From Sipunculus nudus (lineage: Eukaryota; Annelida; Sipuncula; Golfingiida; Sipunculidae), in contig CM049314.1 of the NCBI GenBank assembly GCA_026874595.1, forward strand, positions 3,557,318 to 3,621,317: a stretch of DNA of 64,000 bases, read 5' to 3'. Each line of letters begins with the position of its first letter. Position 1 is the stretch's first letter. The notes beneath the pieces are model-generated. The model saw nothing but the letters and a program-made list of their open reading frames with translations. It was not told the origin of the DNA and ran no database searches. The position numbers and the translations under genes were made by a program. Positions 1-11,684 of this stretch are shown here, piece after piece.

Positions 1-1094
1 TTGCCTTTGCCAAATTGAAAACAAGAGGACAGCTACCAAATAGCCTAATTTTTAGTGTTTGAGTATTGTGCAGTTTTCTAATATTTATAATTGATCTAAA
101 AATTAGATTTATGATATAACGCACGGTGTAGTGGATCGTTAAAAATATTTAATGTATATACAACTATTGATATAATATGTGGGTAGCGGAACAGTCCACA
201 ACCCATTTTATGCGGTACATATAATTTAATTTTTTATTTGAATTAAATAAAAAAAATATTAAAGACTATAACTCATGGAAATGCGATTAATCTGTGAAAG
301 AAGAATACAAAATTATAATACAAGTATTTTGTTCATATGTCAGGCTGAAGTGGTGGTAAAGCCTACACCTCAGATCGGTTTGATTTGCGGATAAGTATAA
401 AATCTTATATGTGGTACATGTACGTGTAACTTGTCCTACTACTGTAGACGGCATGAAGTTAAACTTATGGGATCAAGCACTCCGTTTCATAATTAACATA
501 GGAATCATTAACCCTCCTTATTGGCATCTTTGTATTACAGACACCTCTGTAAGTGACACTTAAGGTTCATATTCATTTGCAATAATATGTGTATTGTTTC
601 ACGTTATTAACTCATTTTGGGTGAAAACGAAAGTTGTCCAGCAAATCCATGCCGACACACGAGCTTAATATCTCCTGTTCACTGGTTTTATACGTTGTCA
701 TGGTTCTGTCTGTGAGTTAACACAGTCCTCTTGTGTCTGTTTACCATTACCAGACCCCTTGACTAGAGGCAAGATCTTAGTTGAGCACACGCGAATATTA
801 TTAAAAGGAAACAAACATGAAAAAAGAAACACCCGGAGAAGCTAGAAAATCTTGATTTGTGATGTTGGGTTGTACGTCCAACAGTTCGCGTGATCGCTGT
901 TTGTTTTTCATCATTCATCGCACCCGTGGCAAGCCTTTTTCCACTTACGTAACGGATTTAGTAAACGGTTTTAGAACGAAATATTGAAAGATACCGTAAT
1001 ATTTAAGAAAACTACACTGTATTTCATATATACTTAATATACCTGGTATGTGAAATGTAAATAGGTTCACTCTTCACGGATTTTAATCTCCACT
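1..1094 (+). repeat. Left arm of a large imperfect inverted repeat
   Basis: This segment pairs in inverted orientation with 2107-2882. Bases 1-20 (ttgcctttgccaaattgaaa) are the exact reverse complement of 2862-2881, and 1046-1064 is the exact reverse complement of 2146-2164. Between these ends the match is patchy but collinear. About 350 bp near 310-660 is present only on the left. The arm may extend left of the window because the match is still perfect at base 1. A related copy lies at 22380-22795. No coding capacity is visible. It looks like a dispersed repeat family present twice head to head; a single fold-back element is the alternative. Confidence 0.8.
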
Positions 1095-1100
1095 ACAATC

Positions 1101-1171
<71 letters not shown>

Positions 1172-1202
1172 GTATGTATGTATGTATTTGTGTGTGTGTG
1201 TG
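1101..1202. repeat. Compound microsatellite (CT)n-(TA)n-(TGTA)n-(TG)n
   Basis: Pure CT dinucleotides run to about 1157, followed by TA, TGTA and TG runs. It lies in the spacer of the inverted repeat. Confidence 0.95.
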
Positions 1203-1745
1203 AAAAGACTGAAAGCCTCGGGAGATATTGCCAGCGCTGTGTTAGAATAGCTGAGCTGGTGGATACTATTAATGTCATTAGTAATACGTATAATGTCTAT
1301 CAGTTCTTGTTCTTGTTTGACAAGATAAAATATCCCACATGTGCAAGGGACACAGCTATGTTATTGTCACTTGCGAGGGACTCCTATGCTTATATAGCAA
1401 ATTGAATATGGAAATAGAATTTAGAAACGGGACTATGCACAAGTGCCAATGTTCATCTGTTTCAAATGTGATGAAATAACTGTCCTTGATCTGATAGTAA
1501 CATCAAACATGAATAACTCTAGAAATAAACTCACTTTTATTAAAACACACATACATGTATATAGCCTTATTTTTAGCAATAGTCTGATTTATATACAATA
1601 TGTATTGGTAGAGTGCCAATTAATCTGTTTAACCAATGATTGATCGCTACCTTTATAAGCGATTAAATTCGTTACATATTTGTGTTCTTGTATATTTCCA
1701 ACGGGATTAGATTCTTTACATGTACACGCATAATCGTTTTAAATT

Positions 1746-1752
1746 TATATAT

Positions 1753-1812
<60 letters not shown>
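1746..1812. repeat. (TA)n microsatellite
   Basis: Nearly pure TA dinucleotide tract, immediately left of the short terminal-inverted-repeat element at 1813-2099. Confidence 0.95.
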
Positions 1813-1815
<3 letters not shown>

Positions 1816-2099
1816 GGAAATCTTTCTAAAGTTGTGGCCTTTGATGTTGTCCGGGGCGAGTGATCAGTGTCCGCCGGAGATGGCTTATTGTGTCCGTATT
1901 TGTCAGGTTCATTTACTCTCAGAATGTTCGTTTGAGTTGCAATCTGCTGTCCGTTGTCCGAAATAGCGATCGAGGTGTCCGCCTTGTAGAAGTTCTGCTT
2001 ATACACAACATATACGGAATTTCGAAGGGGCTAAATTCTCTTGAACGTTATAGCCAGTCGTCCGCCTAAGTGAGGTGTCCGTTAGACCAGTTTTCACTG
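1813..2099. mobile_element. MITE-like element inserted in TA
   Basis: The segment starts CAGGGAAATC and ends GTTTTCACTG, whose reverse complement is CAGTGAAAAC, so the ends form an imperfect 10-bp terminal inverted repeat. TA dinucleotides flank both sides (1811-1812 and 2100-2101), as expected for the TA target duplication of Tc1/mariner/pogo transposons. The interior carries repeated 'tgtccg' motifs and no transposase. At 287 bp it would be a non-autonomous element. The flanking (TA)n tract weakens the target-duplication argument. Confidence 0.5.
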
Positions 2100-2106
2100 T
2101 ATATAT

Positions 2107-2882
2107 GAGAGTTTAAAATCCACGAACAGTGGCTTCTAACGGGAACTATTTACATTTCACATACATGGTATATTAAGTATACATGAAATACAGTGTAGTC
2201 TCCTTAAAGTTTACCGTATCTGTCAATATTTCGTTCTAAAACCGATTGCTAAATCCGTTACACAAGTTGAAAAGAGCTTGCCCCGGGCGCAATCAACGAC
2301 GAAAAACAAACACAGCGCTCACGCCACTTGGTGGTGGTACAGCCCAACTTCACAAATCAAGGGTTTTCAAGTTTCTCGCGGTGTTTATACATTCATGTTT
2401 GTTCTCTTTTTCATAATTGACCCGACCAAGATCTTTCCTCTGGTCATGAGGTCTTGTAATGGTAAACAGACACACCTGGACTGTATTTACTCACACACAA
2501 AACCATGACAACGTATAAAACTGGTTAACAGGAGATATTAAACCCGAAATATTTTTCTGTCTCAAATTGATCGCATGTCCATGCGTGATAGTTTTTAATT
2601 ATTTTTTTATCATTATTTATTTCAAAATGAAAATGGGTTGTTTACTGTTCAGCTACCCACTAATCATGTATCAATGGCTGTATACGCATTCAATATTTTA
2701 AACGATCCACTGCACTGTGCGTTATATCATAAATCTAGTTCCTGGACAAATCGATTTAGAATATTAGAAACCTGCCCCACAAATATCCTTTCTCAAACAC
2801 TTACAGTCAGGCTGTTTTGTAACTGTAACTCTTGTCCGAACCTTTCTATTCCAAAAAATAGTTTCAATTTGGCAAAGGCAAT
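2107..2882 (-). repeat. Right arm of the large inverted repeat
   Basis: Reverse-complement partner of 1-1094 (see that entry for the exact paired blocks). It is shorter than the left arm because it lacks about 350 bp. It begins a few bases after the end of the MITE-like element. No credible open reading frame is present. Confidence 0.8.
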
Positions 2883-2998
2883 ATTTCGTTTATCATCATT
2901 ATGACAGGTTCCCTATTATAACACCATACGCAACAGAATTTAATCACCTATCTAAAAATGAGAGTTCTGTGAATGACTGGTAGACAATGTAGATTATA

Positions 2999-3227
2999 TG
3001 TCGTACGTACGAGATAATATGTCCTACGTACGGGATAATATGTTGTACGTACGAGATAGTATGTCGTACGTACGAGATAATATGTCGTACGTACGAGATA
3101 ATATGTCGTAAGTACGAGATACTATGTCGTACGTACGAGATAATATGTCGTACGTACGAGATACTATGTCGTACGTACGAGATACTATGTCGTACGTACG
3201 AGATACTATGTCGTACGTACGAGATAA
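2999..3227. repeat. 21-bp tandem repeat, about 11 copies
   Basis: Unit close to atgtcgtacgtacgagataat. Each unit contains the perfect 12-bp palindrome TCGTACGTACGA. Copies differ by single bases, mainly in the last four positions. Because 21 is a multiple of three, the minus strand reads open as a repeated SRTYDI peptide; I regard that as a side effect of the period. Confidence 0.92.
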
Positions 3228-3595
3228 ATAATTTATTTTTCTTTTACTAGGTGGCAGCAACACGCTTCCGTACGGAGCATCGCTTTACTGTAATGAAAAT
3301 TTCTTTTGCCTCGGTCTATAAATTATTTTTTTTATATATATGTGACGTACATCAGATGTTCTGGTGTTTTAAGTTACCAAGCCGGTAACGTTAGCCTCCT
3401 TTTGATAACGAGACCTTTATATAACCAATATCAACGCAATAAATAAAAGCCTTATTACACCAGGAACAGGAAGCTCAATTATCCATGTGACAAAAACAGA
3501 TGTGTGTAAGTTTAAGTAAAAAGGGCTATCTCTCTCATCCAAAACACATTGAACTACAAATTAAAATTGCCACTCTCTCTATATATATATAAATT

Positions 3596-3650
<55 letters not shown>

Positions 3651-3805
3651 AGATGGTTATTTTGTACATAACGTAGTGTTTGTCGCTTATTCTTAATTTA
3701 TTCAGATATATTTGTGGCCTCATCTTAACTCTAACAGATATACTCGTATTTTGAAATTATATCTTTCCATATAATTATAACAAATACTTTTTGTTTTCTT
3801 TTCAG
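3228..3805. other. AChE 5' flank / 5' intron sequence
   Basis: No gene seen. It holds a CT-rich microsatellite at about 3571-3650. It ends with a good 3' splice site, a long T-rich tract followed by ttcag at 3801-3805. This suggests that the first coding exon of the esterase is preceded by at least one upstream 5' UTR exon and really begins near 3806. The promoter is therefore not identifiable here. Confidence 0.55.
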
Positions 3806-3867
3806 GGTAGTGTTTTGGGTGGACGGCGCCGGTCTGTTTTCTGTATAGTCCATAACACAAAACCATT

Positions 3868-5408
3868 ATGCGAGTCTTGTCGTCAATACAACGGTGGCTC
3901 CACCTACATACGATCTTCTTGTTGCTGCTGCTAAGTATCTGCACAAACTGCGGACAGGATTTTATTGTCAGGACAAAAGCTGGTAAAGTCCGAGGCAAGC
4001 GGTACCACCTTCGTGGTATAGACAAACCGGTGGACGCTTACTTGGGTATCCCCTATGCCAAACCCCCACTGGGGCCGCTGCGGTTTAAGCCACCACTTCC
4101 AATTGACAGGTTCAAAGGAGTTTTCAATGCGACGAAGTTGCCAAATTCGTGCTACCAGGAACCAGATTTGGCATTTGATGATTTTTATGGTGCCACCATG
4201 TGGAATGCCAACACAGAACTGTCAGAAGACTGTCTTTACTTGAACGTCTGGGTTCCAAAGTCCGCAAAAAAGCACCGAAAAACTGCCGTATTGTTTTGGA
4301 TATTTGGAGGCGGATTTTATTACGGTTCAAGCACGCTTGCTTTGTATGACGGCAAATATATAGCCGCCTTGAATGACGTAATAGTTGTCTCTCCTAATTA
4401 CAGGCTAGGACCCTTTGGATTTTTGTACTTGAATCATCCTGAGGCGCCAGGTAATGCGGGCATGTACGACCAGTTGATGGCGCTAAACTGGGTACAGAGT
4501 AATATCAGATATTTTGGTGGAGATCCTCGCAATGTTACCATCTTCGGTGAGAGCGCAGGTTCGGTGTCCGTGAGTCTTCATCTACTTTCACCATTAAGCA
4601 GGACTAAATTCGCTCGTGCCATCTTGCAAAGTGGTACCGCCAATATGCCATGGGCAACGCTGTCCGCAAAGGAAGCTATGCGCAGATCGAAAGACCTTGC
4701 TATCGACTACTTACATTGTAGAAAGACAGATGACATGGGGGAACTTATAGAATGCCTGCGTCGCATTCCAGCGGAGATGTTATCAGAACAACAATTTATT
4801 GCACGCGGTATCATGCAGTTCCCATTTGTGCCATCGGTAGATGGGGTGTTTATAAGTGAAGACCCCGTTATGTCGTTGTCAAGAGGAAGCTTTAAAAAGT
4901 GTCCCATCTTGCTCGGCAGCAATAAAAATGAGGGGGCCTTCTTTGTGATATATGAAGTTGACTCCGTAAACCTAACTCATACTTCAATGAATAAACAACA
5001 ATTTATTGAGAGTATAACCAACATGTTTCTTTACTACCCACAGTACCCTCAGACCATTAACTCCATAGCGCTTGATGCTATAACATTTCAGTACTCATCG
5101 TTTTTAGACCCAGAAGATACGAATCAGAATTTGATAAATCTTGACAATGCTGTCGGCGACAGTCAGTTCGTTTGTCACGTGAACTCCTTTGCCAATTACT
5201 ATGCAAGGGCGGCGCAACCCGTTTATTCCTATTATTTTACACAACGTTACCATTCAAACCCCTGGCCGGAATGGATGGGCGTGCTCCATGCTGACGAAAT
5301 AATGTACTTATTCGGGGAGCCAATGCGGAGAGAGAAGGATTTCACCCCAAGGGACCGCTTACTGGCCAAAAAAATGATGAGATACTGGACGAACTTTGCA
5401 AAAACTGG
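3868..5408 (+). CDS. ACHE: Acetylcholinesterase, coding exon 1
   Basis: Encodes residues 1-513 plus two bases of codon 514 of a cholinesterase-family serine hydrolase, which hydrolyses acetylcholine outside the cell. A signal peptide covers about residues 1-29 (LLLLLSI core). The catalytic triad is complete: Ser229 in FGESAG, Glu355 in NKNEG and His474 in GVLHADE. The oxyanion glycines are GGG147-149. The choline-binding Trp is Trp112 (MWNANTELSEDC, Torpedo Trp84). Gorge aromatics Tyr151, Trp262, Phe358, Phe359 and Tyr362 are kept. Cysteines pair as in the family: 95-122, 284-296, and 436 with Cys564 in exon 2. The acyl pocket has Met316 where vertebrates have Phe288, and Phe318 for Phe290. 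N-glycosylation sites are at 87, 222 and 368. The exon ends at a strong donor (CTGG|GTAAGT at 5409); reading through it hits an immediate stop. The start is the only Met ahead of the signal peptide, just after a splice acceptor at 3805. Confidence 0.95.
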
Positions 5409-5461
5409 GTAAGTGTGTCCTTCTTTATGGCTGTAAGTACATTGAGAAATTTGAAAAAGAA

Positions 5462-5500
<39 letters not shown>

Positions 5501-5640
5501 AATTTATTAATTATGGGAAGAAATATACATAAATATGTATGTGTGCTATTGGAAAACCATTTTCAGATTAAAAAGTACATGAGCTACACAAGCTTAGAGG
5601 TAAATCTAGAATAATCATGAACAAGTGAACCATGGATCAT
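5409..5640. other. Start of intron 1, with (TA)n tract
   Basis: Intronic sequence directly after the esterase donor. A TA/TG microsatellite lies at 5463-5501. Nothing else is recognised. Confidence 0.7.
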
Positions 5641-6416
5641 GACGCTGAACTGACCTTTATGCTTTTTGATAAGCAAGGAGTTTTACCAAGGACCTACCAG
5701 GATATTAATAAAAATGTTTCTGCGTTAATCAATTACGATTTGTGTCTTGATAAAAACTGGCCGGCCGTGATTTCTCAGTAAATAAACTACAATTAAGAAA
5801 TGCGTAAAAATAAACAAAACGTAGATGGCGCCACCAATATACCACCGCTGAGAGGATCATCATTGATAAATAAGCCTGCAAAATTTCAGAAAGATCCTTG
5901 CGATTATTTCTGAGATATTTTATCTTAAGTATGAATTTTCTAAAGAACTGGCTATGTATCAATGTTATGTGTATTGTTGATGCACAATGTTTTAGCTTTA
6001 GGGTTGAGTGCAAACCTTTTATTTTGCAGCCTAAAACAATAACACAAGTAAGATTTCCTAAGTGCTAAAACACCCAAAAACACGCCTAACTCGCAAAATA
6101 TAGCTCACAACGACATACTTTCTCAAAAGCACGCAAATTTGCCAAGGACCTACCTTGATGTACAGTTATAAATTTTTAGGTTAACCGGTTACGATTTATG
6201 CTTTGTTAACGGACGTGCAGACGGACGACGAACAAAGGGTAATTGCTTAAAATACAGGTGGCGCCACCAGTCTTCAGCAAATATTAATGGATGGAAAAAA
6301 TATGCATCGAATAAAATCATGGCAATCAGTGCATTAGTTATTAAGTACTCGAGCTTTTGTATCAAATTCTTAATTATTCAGGAGGGTACTTACGAGATCC
6401 ATAGCTCAGTGGATAT

Positions 6417-6431
6417 AGGTCACAGTGACCT
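6417..6431. promoter_or_regulatory. Perfect AGGTCAnnnTGACCT palindrome
   Basis: Reads AGGTCACAGTGACCT, the ideal inverted-repeat-3 element bound by estrogen-receptor-type nuclear receptors. It lies in the repeat at 5641-7080, inside the esterase intron. Whether it is bound is unknown. Confidence 0.4.
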
Positions 6432-6552
6432 AATTTTAGGTTCACTAGGAGACAATTTCGGACGTCCATTGGTGTAACGTTGGAAGATTCTAGGGCAAGC
6501 GGACTGACTGTGTGCTCAAAATCATGTTTACAGCCTTTAGTTCACAAAACAT

Positions 6553-6567
6553 AGGTCACCATGACCT
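6553..6567. promoter_or_regulatory. Second perfect AGGTCAnnnTGACCT palindrome
   Basis: Reads AGGTCACCATGACCT, followed like the first by TAATTT. A third unit near 7047 has ATGTCACCATGACCT, one mismatch. The recurrence reflects the repeat unit. Confidence 0.4.
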
Positions 6568-7080
6568 AATTTCATGTTTCCAAGGAGATTTGCACAAGAC
6601 TTACCTGGAATTACAGTTTAAGGTTTTTAGGGCTAACGGTTACAATTTGCGCCTTGTAAAAGGACGGACTGCTTCCTCTGAAGGTCTCAGAAATAGAGAA
6701 AAAATGCGTAAAATTTAGAAAAAATACAGGTGGTGCCACCAGTCTTCAGGAGATGATGAAACACTCCATGATCAATATGCATGGAAGAATGCTGACAATC
6801 AATGCATTAGTTATTCAGATACTGGAGCTTTTGTATCAAGATTTTAATTATTCGGGGGTTTCTTTTGAACCCCATAGTTCAAAGGATTTAGATTACAGTG
6901 ACCTAATTTCATGTTTCTAAGCACATTTTTCATGGACCTCAACAAGTGTAACGTAAGAATACTATAAGCCTAGTGGATACCATCTATGCCCGTCTGAATG
7001 ACTGGGTGCTCAAAATCATGTTTATAGCATGCAGTTAGCAAAATACATGTCACCATGACCTAATTTCAGGTTTGACTTCC

Positions 7081-7530
7081 AATCAGCTGAGTTAAAAGTA
7101 ATATACTGGATCACACTAATCATAAAGTTAATACTCAAGAATATGACACGCATACATTAAGATAGCAACTCACCATTAGAATGCAAGCACAAGCATAGGC
7201 AGCAGCACTTCAGTGGGATACACGACTCTCCTTACTGTGGGTCAGTGCTGCAGTAAGAAACAGTTTTGTGATTGCTAACTCAACTGATCTATTTTAGACC
7301 TCAGTTAACATGAATGACCAGATTGACATGTTCACACAACATCTGGTCTTTCCCTATCCCCCTTTGTCGTAAGAAAAATGAAATTTAGATAGAGCGGTAT
7401 TGTTGTGCGTGGACCGTAGAATTATCATGTTCATGGGACGTTAATCCCTGAATCCGAAAACTAATTATTGTTCATCAAAAAAGTAAATAACCCCAAAGCA
7501 TCAGAATCTCCTAAATAAACACGTGAATAT
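7081..7530. other. Intronic, nothing recognised
   Basis: Unique-looking intronic sequence between two repeat blocks. No open frame, RNA or terminal repeat seen. Confidence 0.5.
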
Positions 7531-10030
7531 TTAACCTACTAGTGGACTCCCGGGATCAAGCTTACTGTATATTAAACCTACTAGTGGACTCCCGGGATCA
7601 AGCTTACTGTATATTAAACCTACAAGTGGATTCCCGGGATCAAGCTTACTGTATATTAAACCTACTAGTGGATTCCCGGGATCAAGCTTACTGTATATTA
7701 AACCTACTAGTGGATTCCCGGGATCAAGCTTACTGTATATTAAACCTACTAGTGGACTCCCGGGATCAAGCTTACTGTATATTAAACCTACTAGTGGATT
7801 CCCGGGATCAAGCTTACTGTATATTAAACCTACTAGTGGATTCCCGGGATCAAGCTTACTGTATATTAAACCTACTAGTGGACTCCCGGGATCAAGCTCA
7901 CTGTATATTAAACCTACTAGTGGACTGCCGGGATCAAGCTAACTGTATATTAAACCTACTAGTGGACTCCCGGGTTCAAGCTTACTGTATATCAAACCTA
8001 CTAGTGGATTCCCGGGATCAAGCTTACTGTATATTAAACCTACTAGTGGACTCCCGGGATCAAGCTAACTGTATATTAAACCTACTAGTGGACTCCCGGG
8101 ATCAAGCTAACTGTATATTAAACCTACTAGTGGACTCCCGGGATCAAGCTAACTGTATATTAAACCTACTAGTGGACTCCCGGGATCAAGCTTACTGTAT
8201 ATTAAACCTACTAGTGGATTCCCGGGATCAAGCTCACTGTATATTAAACCTACTAGTGGACTCCCGGGATCAAGCTCACTGTATATTAAACCTACTAGTG
8301 GACTCCCGGGATCAAGCTCACTGCATATTAAACCTACTAGTGGACTGCCGGGATCAAGCTCACTGTATATTAAACCTACTAGTGGACTGCCGGGATCAAG
8401 CTAACTGTATATTAAACCTACTAGTGGACTCCCGGGATCAAGCTAACTGTATATTAAACCTACTAGTGGACTCCCGGGATCAAGCTTACTGTAAATTAAA
8501 CCTACTAGTGGATTCCCGGGATCAAGCTTACTGTATATTAAACCTACTAGTGGATTCCCGGGATCAAGCTTACTGTATATTAAACCTACTAGTGGACTCC
8601 CGGGATCAAGCTAACTGTATATTAAACCTACTAGTGGACTGCCGGGATCAAGCTCACTGTATATTAAACCTACTAGTGGACTCCCGGGATCAAGCTAACT
8701 GTATATTAAACCTACTAGTGGACTCCCGGGATCAAGCTTACTGTATATTAAACCTACTAGTGGATTCCCGGGATCAAGCTAACTGTATATTAAACCTACT
8801 AGTGGACTCCCGGGATCAAGCTTACTGTATATTAAACCTACTAGTGGATTCCCGGGATCAAGCTTACTGTATATTTAACCTACTAGTGGATTCCCGGGAT
8901 CAAGCTTACTGCATATTAAACCTACTAGTGGACTCCCGGGATCAAGCTAACTGTATATTAAACCTACTAGTGGACTCCCGGGATCAAGCTTACTGTAAAT
9001 TAAACCTACTAGTGGACTGCCGGGATTAAGCTAAATGTATATTAAACCTACTAGTGGACTCCCGGGATCAAGCTTACTGCATATTAAACCTACTAGTGGA
9101 CTCCCGGGATCAAGCCTACTGCATATTAAACCTACTATAGTGGACTCCCGGGATCAAGCTCACTGTATATTAAACCTACTAGTGGACTGCCGGGATCAAG
9201 CTTACTGTATATTAAACCTACTAGTGGACTCCCGGGATCAAGCTCACTTTATATTAAACCTACTAGTGGACTGCCGGGATCAAGCTAACTGTATATTAAA
9301 CCTACTAGTGGACTCCCGGGATCAAGCTAACTGTATATTAAACCTACTAGTGGACTCCCGGGATCAAGCTTACTGTAAATTAAACCTACTAGTGGACTCC
9401 CGGGATCAAGCTAACTGTATATTAAACCTACTAGTGGACTCCCGGGATCAAGCTTACTGCATATTAAACCTACTAGTGGACTCCCGGGATCAAGCTTACT
9501 GTATATTAAACCTACTAGTGGACTCCCGGGATCAAGCTCACTGTATATTAAACCTACTAGTGGACTGCCGGGATCAAGCTTACTGTAAATTAAACCTACT
9601 AGTGGACTGCCGGGATCAAGCTAACTGTATATTAAACCTACTAGTGGACTCCCGGGATCAAGCCAACTGTATACTTAACCTACTAGTGGACTCCCAGGAT
9701 CAAGCTTACGGTATATTAAACCTATTAGTGGACTCCCAGGATCAAGTTTACTGTATATTAAACCTACTAGTGGACTCCCGGGATCAAGCTAACTGTATAT
9801 TAAACCTACTAGTGGACTTCCGGAATCAAGCTTAATGTATATTAAACCTACTAGTGGACTCCCGGGGTCAAGCTCAGTGTATATTAAACCTACTAGTGGA
9901 CTCCCGGGATCAAGCTTACTGTATATTAAACCTACTAGTGGACTCCCGGGTTCAAGCTTACTGTATATTAAACCTACTAGTGGACTCCTGAGATCAAGCT
10001 TAAAATATTATATATTAATATATTAAACCT
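7531..10030 (+). repeat. 42-bp satellite array, about 59 copies
   Basis: The unit runs ACTAGTGGACTCCCGGGATC then AAGCTTACTGTATATTAAACCT. It holds three 6-bp palindromes in order: ACTAGT, CCCGGG and AAGCTT. Variants are concentrated at a few positions: GGATTCC/GGACTCC/GGACTGCC, and AAGCTT/AAGCTA/AAGCTC. Blocks of variant units recur, for example AAGCTA followed by AAGCTT with TGTAAATT near 8430, 8940 and 9340, so local block duplication occurred. Because 42 is divisible by three the + strand stays open for about 495 and 266 codons (repeated VDSRDQAYCILNLL). There is no start context, signal, domain or splice logic, so I call it satellite and not a protein. It lies wholly in intron 1 of the esterase. 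Confidence 0.95.
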
Positions 10031-11636
10031 AAGCCATTGCTTCAAATTACTGTTGTTTAAATTATTGTTGAATTAACAATATCAAGATTGTTATGTGGTT
10101 TCAAAGAGAATGAAGCTAACAATGTGCTAAACCTAGTTTTAAGCAGCAAATCATTTTCCCACAAAATCAAATAGACCGTCTCTTATGATGCGGATTTACT
10201 TACAGGTTGGTGGTGGTGCGTGGGCAGAGAAGGTGTATTACTCCGCGTGGGTGCCTTCACGTATCACGCTAAAATAAAAATGTTGTTTTGTTGGGTCTAT
10301 TTAAAGGTTAGGGATTGTTCCGCTCAGCGCGAATTGACAGGTATTATGTCAGCTTTTGGTTTGGAAAATCCAGCGAGAAAGGAAAGTTAATATGGATAAT
10401 GATTTTTTTTATCTTTTACTTCATTCATGAGGCATGAACTAGAAAGCCCGCGCAGGGCGATAAGTAAACTGTGAACGTTCTACTGACCCCTAACATTTCA
10501 GGGAAATAATCAGGCTTCATGATAATGAACTGAAAATTGAAGCAGCTTTGAGACTCGTGACATTTTCTCTTAATGCCGATTTGTTACCCTTGAGGTTTAA
10601 ACTGTAGGTGTAAATGCCAGTCAATGTCTCTTTTACTTCTAACAAAAGGTATGGAATCATACTTGCTTGCAAATAAATGTCATACTACTAATCCCGATTG
10701 CAATATATATTGCAATATATATATATATATATATATCACGACGAGCAGATTCAGCGGGTGATAAGTAAACGTTAATGAATATCTCGATGGATCTATTCGG
10801 TAGAAACAAGCTGGCTCCGTCTGCTGGCGACCCTGGTTTGATTCCTGGCTTTATCTTTATCACAATTATTTGCACATTCCATGTACAATATCAGATATAC
10901 CCACTAACTATACGAAATGATGAAATTGTACATGGTATTGTATATCGATTTTAATCAAGGAATGACATGTATAACAACGTTTATTTAGTTCATGTTATAG
11001 AAATTCTCCTTCATCATTAAAAAATAATGAGCAGATTGCACTGATCCAAATGTCAATAGTGAAGTAAAACCGGCTGCAGCAGAAACGACATCTGTTCAGC
11101 TCTATAATGATATAATTTTTTGTACCGCCTGGGAAGAATATTAAAAGTTGAGGCATCTGTGACCGTATGTTATGAGTAATATAAATGGAGTACCTATATA
11201 CATGTTTACAATCTATATAAGATCTTGCGCTTCCGAAACAGGGGCGAGAAATAACAGTATATAATCATAAAAGTCAGTGCTGATATAAACTGTCAGCCAT
11301 GGAGAAACTGCTGTAAAATCTATGTGACCATCACCGTTTATCGTTTACTTTTGCGGATAAATATCATCGTTATTAAGGGAATCACAGAATCACGTTCTAC
11401 TTGTGGTTCACAGCGTCCATCGCCCTGTGCAGTTATTTAACCTATCTGTACACAGTCCCTATGTTCAACAATAGAGAAAGCTGCCTCGACCTGAGCTCTG
11501 GTAATCTGGTCACGCGGACCCTATTAACTACTGCTGTGGTCACTCGTGCATTGCTAACTGTCGTTACTGGTTAATCCAAGGGCGGGTCCCAGAATCCAGA
11601 TGGCCAGCATACTTACATATATACACATATACTATA
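10031..11636. other. Intronic, no gene; TA tract
   Basis: No gene or recognisable element. A TA-rich tract lies at about 10702-10737, preceded by repeated 'ttgcaatatata'. Confidence 0.5.
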
Positions 11637-11684
11637 TAAATATATATATATATATATGTATATATGTTTATGTATATGTTTGTG

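Larger units (their letters stand above)
5641..7080 (+). repeat. Degenerate tandem repeat, about 450-bp units
   Basis: Three to four diverged units. They are recognised by recurrent blocks: 'ggtggcgccacc' (a perfect 12-bp palindrome, at about 6257 and, altered, at 5825 and 6725), 'cagtcttcag', 'caatgcattagttatt', 'cttttgtatcaa' and 'tgacctaattt'. Block spacing is about 430-470 bp. Open frames across it are short and unconvincing. It is probably a transposon-derived intronic repeat. Confidence 0.65.

Noticed and set aside
3024-3263. Minus-strand SRTYDI repeat peptide
   Set aside because: Product of a 21-bp period; no other coding evidence.
6397-6450. tRNA-like box A 'tagctcagtgg' with a box B-like 'ggttcactagg'
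   Set aside because: Box B is poor, no cloverleaf arms pair, and the segment is part of the 450-bp repeat dominated by the AGGTCA palindrome.
7542-9835. Long open frames (495 and 266 codons) over the 42-bp array as a repeat protein gene
   Set aside because: The frame is open only because the unit is 42 bp without a stop. There is no signal, domain, promoter or splice context, and a 2-base insertion near 9133 shifts it without consequence.
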